From CALBPI01 sp038521865 (GTDB lineage Bacteria; Pseudomonadota; Gammaproteobacteria; Steroidobacterales; Woeseiaceae): a stretch of 64,000 nt of DNA. The position numbers and the translations under genes are program-made. The notes beneath the pieces were generated by a model. The model did not search any database and was not told the DNA's origin. It was given only the letters and a program-made list of their open reading frames with translations. Below, piece after piece: positions 17,416 to 25,355 of the stretch. The DNA lies in the NCBI GenBank assembly GCA_038521865.1, contig JBCBKO010000001.1:496001-560000 (forward strand), read 5' to 3'. The stretch's first letter is position 1. Each line of letters opens with the position of its first letter.

Positions 17416-17734
17416 CCCTGAAGACGAAAAAAAATGAATGCGTTTATTCGAAAGAGAACAAAGGTAACTCAACCGTCCGTGGTAACGGGGTGAAACCCGG
17501 TGAGTTAACGAGCAGCCATCCCGATGAGGCCGATGCGGCAGCCAAAAATCCTCTACGACTCACCATTATTCACCCCCAGGATCAGCATCAAGCATCGTGT
17601 CAGCGATACGTTTTGCCTGTTTGGTCTATAACCCTCTGTCTGCGCGATGTCGGTCCGGTCTATACATGCGCATCTGTAAGTGTGTGCCCGTCCTTCGAGT
17701 CGACTTACGCCGGGATCGAACGGTGACGAAACGG
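17416..17734. other. Convergent intergenic region, 319 bases, with palindromic repeat
   Basis: Lies between the ends of the GAF-EAL gene (plus) and pldA (minus), so it contains no promoter that either needs. I find no credible gene; short open frames here lack codon bias and ribosome sites. The recognisable content is the dispersed repeat and hairpin at 17465-17507. Confidence 0.5.
17465..17507. repeat. Dispersed repeat copy 2 within an inverted repeat
   Basis: Bases 17465-17494 equal 1163-1192. Here they lie inside an outer inverted repeat, TAACTCA (17465-17471) with TGAGTTA (17501-17507), plus the inner stem CCGT/ACGG (17473-17476 and 17485-17488). An extragenic position between convergent genes and a folded shape fit a REP-like element; two copies are too few to prove a family. 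Confidence 0.6.
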
Positions 17735-18769
17735 CTACCACGCGGTCAAAAAGTCATTCAGAGCGATGCCCAAAGAATAACGTTCGGTCTTGACGTCAAA
17801 GTCGAGCAGGCTCTCGCCATATCCGTTGTAGTACCCCGCATAGACACGGAACACCCGATTAATCGGGTAACTCCATGTCAGCTCGAAACTGGTCTCTTCT
17901 GTACCCGGACGCACGAAGGCGGTGAAGGTGTGCTTGTTTGGCGTCCACACCGCTCGAAGATCTCCGTAGCCATAGAATCGATATTCGTTCGGATTGTCAT
18001 CTTCGTCTTCATCATCAGGAATCCGGTACCACACCTGCCCCAGCAGTGATAAGTCGTCCGTTAATTGAAGCCCGAAGCGCGTCATCGCTCGATTCCAACT
18101 CCGAGACAACGCCTGTTCACGTCCGTTTGACTCATGAACGAACCCGAACGACCAGCCTTCTAACGTCTGCCCGAAGACGTTTCGTCTCTCGACGCTACGT
18201 ACAAAAATCTCGGGCATGTAATTAGTCTCTCTAAACGGGCTCGAGAAATTGTCGTTTGCAACTTGCCACCACGATCGACTGGTATATGCAAAGTAAGTGC
18301 TTAGATCCGTACCAAACATATCGCGCCAAACCGGCGCCTTGAAACTGACCTGAAACAGCGCTTCCTGATCTTCAACGGTATCGGGCAGACCGGTAATACT
18401 TTCGAACGGCGCCTGATTGGGATCGAAAGAGGAGTACTGAATAAAGTTGGGAAAGTGCGGCGTGATAGAAAATCCTGAGTCTTCCATGGCAGACTCAACA
18501 GCGATTCGCTCTCGCAGGGTTCCTTGTTCAAAGACCGTCAAATTCCCCGCAGCGCTTTCGTCGCCGCGCATCGGGTCGCCATTGTCTTCGCAGGCCGCCC
18601 TGAGCTCACCCACTGTCGTTTGGTTGCTTGCTGCGTCGATCGCTTGCAGAAGGCAATCATTGACGCTCTCATCGGCGTTGGCGAGCGACATGGCAGTCGA
18701 CCCAATGATTATTGCCAAGGCATGCACACCCAGACTAACGTCGAACGCCTCTCCATCAACGCGATACAT
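17735..18769 (-). CDS. pldA: Outer-membrane phospholipase A
   Basis: About 344 residues from ATG at 18769; the frame is open further upstream but would overlap the DoxX gene. The start is followed by a signal-like stretch ending 'SLANA'. The catalytic block 'FVHESNGREQALSRSWNR' contains the His and Ser of the H-x-S-N motif and the Asn of SRSWNR, in the order and spacing of E. coli OMPLA. Following strands alternate as in a 12-stranded barrel, ending in a C-terminal Trp. The enzyme dimerises with Ca2+ and removes acyl chains from phospholipids in the outer leaflet. It is the last gene of a minus-strand run with DoxX and cassette B genes, an unusual setting for pldA. Confidence 0.92.
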   Translation of the reverse strand: MYRVDGEAFDVSLGVHALAIIIGSTAMSLANADESVNDCLLQAIDAASNQTTVGELRAACEDNGDPMRGDESAAGNLTVFEQGTLRERIAVESAMEDSGFSITPHFPNFIQYSSFDPNQAPFESITGLPDTVEDQEALFQVSFKAPVWRDMFGTDLSTYFAYTSRSWWQVANDNFSSPFRETNYMPEIFVRSVERRNVFGQTLEGWSFGFVHESNGREQALSRSWNRAMTRFGLQLTDDLSLLGQVWYRIPDDEDEDDNPNEYRFYGYGDLRAVWTPNKHTFTAFVRPGTEETSFELTWSYPINRVFRVYAGYYNGYGESLLDFDVKTERYSLGIALNDFLTAW

Positions 18770-18786
18770 CGAAACCGGATGTCGGA

Positions 18787-19167
18787 TTACTTGTCTTTTT
18801 GTTGGAAGGGGTGCCACAGTGCCTGATCACTGCGCAGGACAATGACTGCGATGCAAAGCGCCACGAGAACCACAGCATGCAGCGACGAAGATCCATCGAC
18901 GACGATGTGGTAGTACGTTGCTCCCAACATGATTGGCAACAGGCCAGCTGCGGCCAATGCGGATAGCCGGGGCACCAAGACGCCGATTGCGCCGGCCACT
19001 TCCGCCGCTCCGATGAAATACCCAAACCACACCGGGAAATTCATCGCGGCGAAGCTCTCGTGTAGCGCTGGGACACCTAGTACGAGGGCGGTACCCGCTG
19101 CACCGGTGGGTAGTGCAAGCACCAACAACGCTATCCAGGTTGCAGCGGTCTTCCATTTCGAACTCAC
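18787..19167 (-). CDS. DoxX-family membrane protein
   Basis: 126 residues with four hydrophobic helices, the size and layout of DoxX/DoxX-like proteins. Landmarks are 'FPVWFGYFIGAAEVAGAIGV' between helices one and two and a short Lys-rich tail. Members occur with quinone, redox and thiol proteins, but the biochemical role is mostly unknown. The AhpD-like/TSP3 gene ends 60 bases upstream and pldA starts 17 bases downstream, so it is probably co-transcribed with both. Confidence 0.85.
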   Translation of the reverse strand: MSSKWKTAATWIALLVLALPTGAAGTALVLGVPALHESFAAMNFPVWFGYFIGAAEVAGAIGVLVPRLSALAAAGLLPIMLGATYYHIVVDGSSSLHAVVLVALCIAVIVLRSDQALWHPFQQKDK

Positions 19168-19227
19168 AGATCAACTCGCCCGGCCGGTATTCTGGAAATC
19201 GGTCTTGTCCGGGTTTGGAGTACCACG

Positions 19228-21138
19228 TTAGTAGCTGCGAGGGTCAAGCGGATCGGTGCCCGCCTCTATTTCCCAGGGATCGTCGCTCCCATCGCCGTCG
19301 GAATCCGCTTTGTAGGGGAAGGTCCCCACCCTGAGTTCTCGCGCGTTAGAGAGACCATCGCCATCGATGTCTTCGTCGCGAGCGTCTTCGATGCCGTCGC
19401 GGTCAGTGTCCGCCCAACGATTCGGATCATTGGGGAAGCCGTCGAACGCGTCGTCAACGCCGTCCTTGTCCGTATCAATGGCAGGCGGTGTATACGCACC
19501 GTTCCATTCCGACGCGCCATCAGGGACCTTGCCGATGTTAACTTCAGAGATCAGCAGGTCGTAGAGCTGACTCATATGGTACGGCCGTTGTTCACTCGGC
19601 AAACCCAGGTGAACGCCTGGCTTCCAACCGACGGGTCCCAGGTTACGCAGCGCCCACGACATGCTGAGTTGGTCGGTGACGACCACCACTGATTGCATGG
19701 ACCCCGAGAGCCATGCCGTCACCACCGGGAGTGCGAGGATTTCTTGAATTTGGCGATCGGAGTAGTGACGCCGCAATTCCTCGATATGCGCTGCAGTGAC
19801 GCGCGAGGGCAACCGCCCCGCATCGCGGACGAAACGTAGCGCGGCTTTGAACGCCGGATCGTTCTTCAGGAACTCAGAGCGTTCAAAATCCATCAGTGAT
19901 TGGATATAAGCGATGAGCGGGCCTTTTTCCTCCTCGGGTATTTCCGCATGGAAATAGTCCGCTTCTGTGTAGTCCCAGATTCCAAAACCGCCATGGGCTT
20001 GGCAATGTACACAGCCAGAGGCGAGTTGATACACAAAGAACAGCGACCAGAGCTGCTTGTAGTTCATCGTGCGTTCAACTTGCAGAAGGTATTCGTCCAT
20101 CGCCAACGTGCCAAAGGCGGCACCTCGCTCCCAATACGTATCGAACATATTGCGATCGCTGTAGGGGACTTTCGATTCAACCTCAATCGGACCCGTATAG
20201 TAGTCGTAGTCGTAGGCGGCCGTATTGAAGGGCGACGTCCTGCGCGGAGGCAGATTGGCCGCCTTCGCCTCCTCCGTCTGCCACTTCAGATAGGTGCTCG
20301 GGAACGCGTCGAACGGCTGCTCGATCCCGTCGAGATCCCCGTCGAACGTCACTATGGGCACATCGTAGCCGGTGATGAACTTGAGCCAATCCGTTTTGAA
20401 CACCGGATCGACTGCGCCATAGTCGTCACGGACCCAAGTCGCGTCGATTTCCGCCACGACGCCCTTTTGCGCATCACCGACGAATGGGTTTTTGCGCTGT
20501 TCCGCTAGAGACGTCGGCGCGTTATGACCGACCTCCCAACCGACAGACTTGAGGTTTTTAGTCGCCCAATCCACGGTTTCTTGGTCCGTCACAATAGGCA
20601 GGACGGCATCATGGGTGGCAGATGCATGGTTGATCGCGCCGAGCTGCATCAGCTCTGCAATGGTTCGATCCGTGTAGTTGGTTCGCAAGAGTGCGTGGAC
20701 ATCGCCCGACGAGGTGATCGGGTAGCTGCCCATCACGTCAATGTAGGTGAATGCCGCTTTCAGACGCGGATCGTCAAGATTATTAACGTAGTCGGGATCG
20801 AAAATCGCCCGAATCTCTTTCAGCGGTACGCCCATCAGTGACAACTGGTACGCGCTTCTTGCTGTGTGATGACCGCTGCCGGACAGAATCATTTGACGCA
20901 GAGTAAGCTTCCACTTAGTGACGCTATCCAAATGCGCACTGCGGTGGATCATCGCGTCCGCCGTGATCAACCCTTCATAAAAATCCCGCAGATTACTGAT
21001 GTCGATCTTATGTCGATCATAGTATTGCATCGCTTGGTCTGCCACGAGCGGTGGCGGTGCAACTTGAGCAAGGGCAACGGGCGTTACAAGGATCGCGCAG
21101 ACCAGCGCGGTTTTTAGCCGGAGTATTGTTGAGCGCAT
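19228..21138 (-). CDS. Secreted AhpD-like/thrombospondin-type-3 protein (copy B)
   Basis: 636 residues from ATG at 21138, with a signal peptide ending 'PVALAQ'. Collinear with the protein at 8399-10291 over its whole length. Shared landmarks include 'YYDRHKIDISNLRDFYEG', 'ELMQLGAINHAS', 'LASGCVHCQAHG', 'RDAGRLPSRVTAAHIEELRR' and the C-terminal repeats 'DTDRDGIEDARDEDIDGDG'. The first AhpD-like half lacks cysteines; the second keeps CxxC-x2-3-His near residue 395. The Asp-rich tail should bind Ca2+ outside the cytoplasm. The NTF2-like gene ends 14 bases before its start, so the two form an operon. Copy B is transcribed away from its LysR gene while copy A points into its own, so the cassette was rearranged after duplication. 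Confidence 0.78.
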   Translation of the reverse strand: MRSTILRLKTALVCAILVTPVALAQVAPPPLVADQAMQYYDRHKIDISNLRDFYEGLITADAMIHRSAHLDSVTKWKLTLRQMILSGSGHHTARSAYQLSLMGVPLKEIRAIFDPDYVNNLDDPRLKAAFTYIDVMGSYPITSSGDVHALLRTNYTDRTIAELMQLGAINHASATHDAVLPIVTDQETVDWATKNLKSVGWEVGHNAPTSLAEQRKNPFVGDAQKGVVAEIDATWVRDDYGAVDPVFKTDWLKFITGYDVPIVTFDGDLDGIEQPFDAFPSTYLKWQTEEAKAANLPPRRTSPFNTAAYDYDYYTGPIEVESKVPYSDRNMFDTYWERGAAFGTLAMDEYLLQVERTMNYKQLWSLFFVYQLASGCVHCQAHGGFGIWDYTEADYFHAEIPEEEKGPLIAYIQSLMDFERSEFLKNDPAFKAALRFVRDAGRLPSRVTAAHIEELRRHYSDRQIQEILALPVVTAWLSGSMQSVVVVTDQLSMSWALRNLGPVGWKPGVHLGLPSEQRPYHMSQLYDLLISEVNIGKVPDGASEWNGAYTPPAIDTDKDGVDDAFDGFPNDPNRWADTDRDGIEDARDEDIDGDGLSNARELRVGTFPYKADSDGDGSDDPWEIEAGTDPLDPRSY

Positions 21139-21152
21139 GGAGAGTGTCGTCC

Positions 21153-21740
21153 TTATTCAGCGAGGAGGAACATGCCGTTTGGATTCGGGGAATGGGACGG
21201 CACGTTCTGAAGCACATCCCAATGCTCTTCCAAAAGCCCTGTTTCTTCGTCGAAGCGATACATATCGACAGCGGCGATACCAAGATCGCGGGGGTCGTCG
21301 TTTTCAAGATTGCGGAAGTTGACGTGGGCGAAGGCGTAGTTGCCCGAAACGATGATCCGGTGAACATCGATGGCAACCGGATACTGCTCTGCCGAAAATC
21401 CAAACAGCTCGGCAAGAGGCGCTCGGCCGTTGGGCAGAAAAACACTGTGTTGAATGTATTCGTCCGAAATGTAGGGCGCCAGATTTTCGTTTGTTGGCCC
21501 CTCTTCAAAAATTTCGTAGATCCTGATGACCTTTTGCGCGATCTCTTTTTCCGCATCCGTGCTCGCCAGGATCAGCGTTTCGAAATCGGTTGGAACGGAA
21601 TTTCTGTGGATCGCGGCCTGTTCCCAGGCCCGCGTGGGCGGCGCGAAAGGATCTTTTGCTTCTTGCGCACGAGCAACCATTGGACACGAGAGTGTGCCTA
21701 CCAAGATGAAAAAAAATAGGTTGGTCAGCGTAAGTTTCAT
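21153..21740 (-). CDS. Secreted SnoaL/NTF2-like protein
   Basis: 195 residues from ATG at 21740 (MKLTLTNLFFF); the upstream part of the frame is not signal-like. A signal peptide ends 'VARAQ'. The mature part has the cone-shaped NTF2-like pattern: an N-terminal helix, 'NLAPYISDEYIQHSVFLPN', then 'AAVDMYRFDEETGLLEEHWD', the typical closing segment of SnoaL-like cyclase/aldolase-type proteins. Known relatives catalyse ring closure or bind small hydrophobic compounds, but an exported form is uncharacterised. It is the first gene of the minus-strand operon with the AhpD-like/TSP3 gene, and its promoter lies in the 214-base divergent region shared with the LysR gene. Confidence 0.8.
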   Translation of the reverse strand: MKLTLTNLFFFILVGTLSCPMVARAQEAKDPFAPPTRAWEQAAIHRNSVPTDFETLILASTDAEKEIAQKVIRIYEIFEEGPTNENLAPYISDEYIQHSVFLPNGRAPLAELFGFSAEQYPVAIDVHRIIVSGNYAFAHVNFRNLENDDPRDLGIAAVDMYRFDEETGLLEEHWDVLQNVPSHSPNPNGMFLLAE

Positions 21741-21918
21741 GACAATGCCCTTCCAGAATTGTTCTTTGATCGAGCCCCCGCAGGCGCCCGACGAAAGTTC
21801 GTTGCTTGCGACCAGGAACATTGACGCTTCAGACTCATCGTGCTACCCCGCAACTGAATTGACATAAAGGTACGCTAATGAAGACGGTTCACAAGACAGC
21901 CAAAATGACATGGGTTGT

Positions 21919-21946
21919 GCGCCAGATGTACAGCTTCACTTGGCGC
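21919..21946. promoter_or_regulatory. Candidate LysR-type operator
   Basis: An inverted repeat, GCGCCA (21919-21924) and TGGCGC (21941-21946), separated by 16 bases, lies just upstream of the LysR start at 21955 and in the region shared with the divergent NTF2-like gene. Position and shape fit autoregulation by a LysR protein. Evidence is the dyad and location only. Confidence 0.35.
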
Positions 21947-21954
21947 TTTGCGTT

Positions 21955-22836
21955 ATGAATGACTGGTCGGAATTCAAGACAGCCATGATTGTCGCCAAGC
22001 TCGGGTCAATCAGTGCGGCATCGTCGGCGCTTGGTATTCATCGCGCAACGGTCTCAAGGCACATTGACGTTGTCGAAAACACCTTGGGTGCAACGCTGTT
22101 CGTTCGCCACCCGCGTGGTGTGGAGTTAACCGACGCGGGACTCGACATGCTCGAAGTGACGCAGAGTGTCCAGCATATGTTGGATAGCCTGAAGGGAAAA
22201 ACGAGAAACGCGCATGCAACCCAGTCCGGAAAGCTTGTCATCTCAACGGTCTGGGGCGTGTTGCCGTTGATCATGCCGGCGATAAAACTGTTTAACGCGA
22301 AGTATCCAAACGTCTCGGTGCATTGCTTTACCGGCGAAGAAACTGTGCGTCTCGAATACGGTGAAGCGCACGTGGCGCTTCGCGGGGGGCCAAAACCAAC
22401 AGAGTTGGACTACGTCGTCAGATGCTTAGAACCGGTGAGGTTTAGCCCTTTTATAGAAAAGGGAGCACTGTACAAATATGAGTCATCTTCGGATTTCGAG
22501 GATTGGCGAGATCTCCCATACATCTGGGTGTTCGACAATGAGCGTCAGCGATTCGCGAAATGGATTAAGCCCCATATGTCTTTAGAAGATGCGGCGTTGA
22601 TCGTGAATACCCCGGAGGCTGTTCTGCCCGCCGTTCTTGCTGGGGTCGGTGTTGGGTATCTACCAAGGCACATCGGATCGCAGTACGAACAGTTGGTTGA
22701 GCTTGACCCGATGAACGACGACAAATTCATTCCGCTCTGGGTGATTTCGCACAGAGACCTCAACAAGTCACCCAAGGTTACAGAGTTTATTCGGCTGTTG
22801 ATGGAAACGGAGACAGGTCTTGAGGGGCGGAAATAG
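21955..22836 (+). CDS. LysR-family transcriptional regulator (copy B)
   Basis: 293 residues. ATG at 21955 (MNDWSEF) is chosen over an earlier in-frame ATG because it aligns with the paralogue at 10343. The helix-turn-helix 'GSISAASSALGIHRATVSRH' is followed by an effector domain with 'GEAHVALRGGPKPTELDYV'. Compared with copy A, the effector domain is shorter after this motif but ends at the same length. It is divergent from the NTF2-like/AhpD-like operon and followed 6 bases later by the HXXEE gene, so it likely controls both sides (inference from position). Confidence 0.9.
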   Translation: MNDWSEFKTAMIVAKLGSISAASSALGIHRATVSRHIDVVENTLGATLFVRHPRGVELTDAGLDMLEVTQSVQHMLDSLKGKTRNAHATQSGKLVISTVWGVLPLIMPAIKLFNAKYPNVSVHCFTGEETVRLEYGEAHVALRGGPKPTELDYVVRCLEPVRFSPFIEKGALYKYESSSDFEDWRDLPYIWVFDNERQRFAKWIKPHMSLEDAALIVNTPEAVLPAVLAGVGVGYLPRHIGSQYEQLVELDPMNDDKFIPLWVISHRDLNKSPKVTEFIRLLMETETGLEGRK

Positions 22837-22842
22837 CACGTT

Positions 22843-23622
22843 ATGAAGACACCGCAGGACCCCATGGTTATGAACCAACGACTCGCCTCATTCTGTCTGC
22901 TTGCTTTCTTTGCACTGGCCTGGTTACCCCTGGGGCAACAGGCGTTTATGGTTGATCACTGGATGAAGATTGGGGCGTTCATCGCGCCGATTGTGGTCTT
23001 CTTTGCCTTTAAGACGCGAGATGACGCGGCGCCGTCGTGGACGATCGATATCGGGCTGATGGCGTGCTTACTGACCGCCTGCTACCTCATTCACCAAGTA
23101 GAAGAACACTGGGTTGATCTTCTTGGCCGCCAGTACCCACTGTACGACGATCTAAACGGAGTGATCGCCCGCCTTTTTGGAGAAGACAAGTACGGTATCT
23201 TGGATCGCAGTGGTATCTACTACATTAATGCAGGGATGGTGTGGACGGCCGGTTTCCTGGCAATTCTTGCGAGTCCTGCCAGAGCTTTTCCGTGCTTGGC
23301 CATGGCGGGCATCATGTTGGTCAACGGTATTGCGCATGTAGCGAATGCACTCTTCACGGGCAGCTACAACGCTGGCCTTGCGACGTCCCTGATTTTGTTT
23401 TTGCCCTTAAGCATCACGTTCTTTCGCGGAATGCATCGTGCTGGGAAAGCCGACATCAGATTGCTTCTCTCAGCAGTATTGTGGGGTTTTCTGGGTCACA
23501 TTATCTTGCTCGGCGGGCTCTTCGCCGCGATCGTTCATGGCCTCGTTCCGGTGCCTGCATATTACGTCGCCCTGATTCTATGGGGCGCTGTACCCACCTT
23601 TCTTTATCGCTATCAATCCTAG
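22843..23622 (+). CDS. HXXEE-domain integral membrane protein (copy B)
   Basis: 259 residues, about seven hydrophobic segments. The signature His-Gln-Val-Glu-Glu-His-Trp lies near residue 85, and 'GIAHVANALFTGSYNAGL' near residue 165 corresponds to 'LIHAIHAAVLWEYNPGL' of copy A at 4238-4966. Both share the opening 'PLGQQAFMVDHW' / 'PMGQHGFLVEHW'. ATG at 22843 is the first start; 22864 is possible. It follows the LysR stop by 6 bases and should be co-transcribed with it. The IS3-family element begins within 100 bases of its stop. Confidence 0.8.
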   Translation: MKTPQDPMVMNQRLASFCLLAFFALAWLPLGQQAFMVDHWMKIGAFIAPIVVFFAFKTRDDAAPSWTIDIGLMACLLTACYLIHQVEEHWVDLLGRQYPLYDDLNGVIARLFGEDKYGILDRSGIYYINAGMVWTAGFLAILASPARAFPCLAMAGIMLVNGIAHVANALFTGSYNAGLATSLILFLPLSITFFRGMHRAGKADIRLLLSAVLWGFLGHIILLGGLFAAIVHGLVPVPAYYVALILWGAVPTFLYRYQS

Positions 23623-23702
23623 CGCGGTGCCAGCGTAAGCTTCCCCGTCTAAGCGACACCGATTAGTAGGGCTTTCTGGCATTCTATTAGTAGGAGAATG
23701 CT

Positions 23703-23969
23703 ATGAGAAAGTCCCGATTTACCGAGTCACAAATCGTTGCGATTTTGAAAGAAGCCGATGCCGGCATGAAGGTCAAAGAGATCTGCCGTCAACATGGCAT
23801 CTCGGATGCCACGTATTACAAATGGAAATCGAAGTACGGCGGCATGGAAGCGTCGGATTTGAAGCGTGTTCGCGAGCTTGAAGCCGAGAATGCCAAGCTC
23901 AAGCGGATGTATGCAGATCTGGCACTCGAGAACGTCGCGACGAAGGACGTCATTGCAAAAAAGCTCTGA
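23703..23969 (+). CDS. IS3-family transposase OrfA
   Basis: 88 residues. Helix-turn-helix at residues 10-50 ('ICRQHGISDATYYKWKSKYG'), followed by a leucine-zipper-like helix ('LEAENAKLKRMYADLALEN'). The ribosome site is AGGAGAATG. Just before its stop is the heptamer A-AAA-AAG (23957-23963), at which ribosomes can slip by -1 into orfB, producing the full OrfAB transposase. OrfA alone usually acts as a DNA-binding regulator. Confidence 0.93.
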   Translation: MRKSRFTESQIVAILKEADAGMKVKEICRQHGISDATYYKWKSKYGGMEASDLKRVRELEAENAKLKRMYADLALENVATKDVIAKKL

Positions 23970-24814
23970 CGCCTGCTCACCGCCGAGAGGTTGCGCAGGC
24001 GATGGTGAAAGCGCATCGACTGCCCGTCAGTCGCGCTTGTGTCTGTGCCGGGTTGCATCGTTCAGCGTATTACCGAGTACCGCCGCACTGGAGTGTCAGA
24101 GACGCTGAGATCATCTCGGTACTGAGTCGACTCGTTGAAGGTCGTCCCAGCAGAGGCTTCTGGAAGTGTCGCAAGATGATCAGGCGCCAGGGTTATGGCT
24201 GGAATCATAAGCGGATCTATCGCGTGTACAAGCTGATGCATCTCAACTTGCGGCGCGCTGCCAAGCGACGACTCCCCAAGCGAGCACGCGTGCCGCTGTA
24301 CGTGCCAAGGCTACCTGACACGGTCTGGTCAGCCGACTTCATGCACGACAGCTTGGCGAATGGCCGACGCTTCAGAGCGTTCAACGTTGTCGATGACTTC
24401 AACCGTGAGGCGCTACACATCGAGATCGATACATCGTTGACATCAGCACGCTTGGTTCGTGTGTTCGAAAAGCTCAGAGATCAACATGGCTTGCCCCAAG
24501 TGCTACGTACTGACAACGGTCCCGAGTTCCTCGGCGAGGTGTTCACCGCCTGGGCCAAGGACGCTGGCATAGCGATCCAATACATACAGCCAGGTAAGCC
24601 AAACCAGAACGCCTATGTTGAACGCTTTAACCGAACGTACCGAGAAGAGTTACTGGATCAGTATCTGTTCGCAACGCTCGACGATGTCCGTGAAGCGACC
24701 CACTGGTGGATGATCGAATACGACGAGGAAAGACCTCATGACTCACTGGGCGATCGCACGCCAGCGGAAGCCCGTTATCAAGCCGGAAACTCTACTTATG
24801 CACTGTCGATGTAG
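23964..24814 (+). CDS. IS3-family transposase OrfB (made by -1 frameshift)
   Basis: The frame is open from the slippery heptamer onward (after the slip it reads ALTPAHRREVAQAMVKAH), with an internal ATG at 24002 that would give 270 residues. The integrase catalytic core carries the DDE residues: Asp in 'WSADFMHD' near residue 113 counted from 24002, Asp in 'LRTDNGPEF', and Glu in 'NAYVERFNRTYREEL'. The ends of the reading frame are intact, so the transposase could be active. Sequence type is that of the IS407-like branch, different from the second IS element in this window. Confidence 0.9.
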
Positions 24815-24883
24815 GTCCGACTGCCGATAAGAACTTTCTCGGCATGTAACCCTTTGATAGAAAGAGTACCGGACAAACCACGG

Positions 24884-24964
24884 AGCGAAAGTGCGAACGA
24901 TGACGTTGAGTGTAAATACGTACTTTGCGGGGATTCCAGGCGAAAATACGAACTTGACGGGACA
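24884..24964. repeat. Iterated 15-base motifs ending in TGTCCCG: orphan IS-like terminus
   Basis: Three related 15-base motifs lie in the same orientation: AGCGAAAGTGCGAAC (24884), AGTGTAAATACGTAC (24909) and GGCGAAAATACGAAC (24939), 25 and 30 bases apart. The tract ends at 24964 with CGGGACA, so on the other strand it starts TGTCCCG. Multiple short repeats behind a TG end are typical of IS21-type termini. No istA/istB genes are near, so this would be a remnant, possibly cut by the IS3 insertion. Confidence 0.4.
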
Positions 24965-25024
24965 CAGCTGTTTAGGTGCGCTCAACTGGCAATTTCAACT
25001 GGAGGCCGGGGCAGGGTAGAGAGC

Positions 25025-25294
25025 TCAACGCTTCAACTTGTCGAATAGCTCGATGAGCTCAGAGACCTTTTCTCTCTGCACCTTGTCGTCGCCCGATTCG
25101 ATGGCTGAATCGACGCACGTTGCTGCGTGCTCCTTGAGGATTTCACTCTCGGCCCTCGCTAATGCAGCCTTCACAGCCTGCATTTGATGCAAAACGTCGA
25201 TGCAGTATCGGCCTTCTTCGAGCATGCGGATGACACCTCGCACCTGGCCCTCGATTCGGCGCAATCGTTTAATTGTCGGTGTGACTTCATTCAT
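25025..25294 (-). CDS. csoR: CsoR-type copper-sensing transcriptional repressor
   Basis: 89 residues, all helical, the DUF156/CsoR-RcnR family size. The Cu(I) ligands of CsoR are in place: Cys31 ('GRYCIDVL'), His56 and Cys60 ('KEHAATC'). FrmR- and RcnR-type proteins have different residues here, so copper is the best call. Apo-CsoR binds a G-tract operator and releases it on Cu(I) binding. The predicted operator lies 7 bases upstream of its own start and inside the promoter of the divergent copper genes, so both directions should be controlled. Confidence 0.92.
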   Translation of the reverse strand: MNEVTPTIKRLRRIEGQVRGVIRMLEEGRYCIDVLHQMQAVKAALARAESEILKEHAATCVDSAIESGDDKVQREKVSELIELFDKLKR

Positions 25295-25322
25295 TGACAG
25301 ATACCCCCTGGGGGTTTAGATT
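25294..25322 (+). promoter_or_regulatory. Copper-operon promoter with CsoR operator in the spacer
   Basis: A -35 TTGACA (25294-25299, perfect) and a -10 TAGATT (25317-25322) are separated by exactly 17 bases. The spacer holds the palindrome ACCCCC-T-GGGGGT (25303-25315) within ATACCCCCTGGGGGT, the pattern of CsoR-family operators (C/G tracts with AT flanks). Binding there would block RNA polymerase from the genes at 25356 onward, and the site also lies directly upstream of csoR. Confidence 0.75.
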
Positions 25323-25355
25323 CTAGCGTCGATCCATCGAAGTCGCGACCGTTTC

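Larger units (their letters stand above)
23703..24814 (+). mobile_element. IS3-family insertion sequence (core; ends not resolved)
   Basis: Two overlapping-frame genes, orfA and orfB, joined by a -1 frameshift site, are the hallmark of the IS3 family. The outer ends were not fixed: I looked for matching inverted repeats in 23620-23702 and 24815-24970 and found none that convinced. A direct repeat ATTAGTAGG occurs twice just upstream of orfA (about 23663 and 23687), and CATTCT/AGAATG form a small stem there. Confidence 0.8.

Noticed and set aside
17397..17726. Plus-strand open frame of about 109 codons overlapping the end of the GAF-EAL gene
   Set aside because: No ribosome site, no family features and it crosses the palindromic repeat; it overlaps the upstream gene in another frame.
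23640..24970. Exact ends of the first IS3-type element
   Set aside because: Tried TG...CA pairs such as TGCCAGCG near 23630 with the complement of TTCTCGGCA near 24842; the match is too weak to accept, so only the core is reported.
24854..25048. Plus-strand frame between the first IS and csoR
   Set aside because: It is built from the iterated terminus-like repeats and shows no protein-like pattern.
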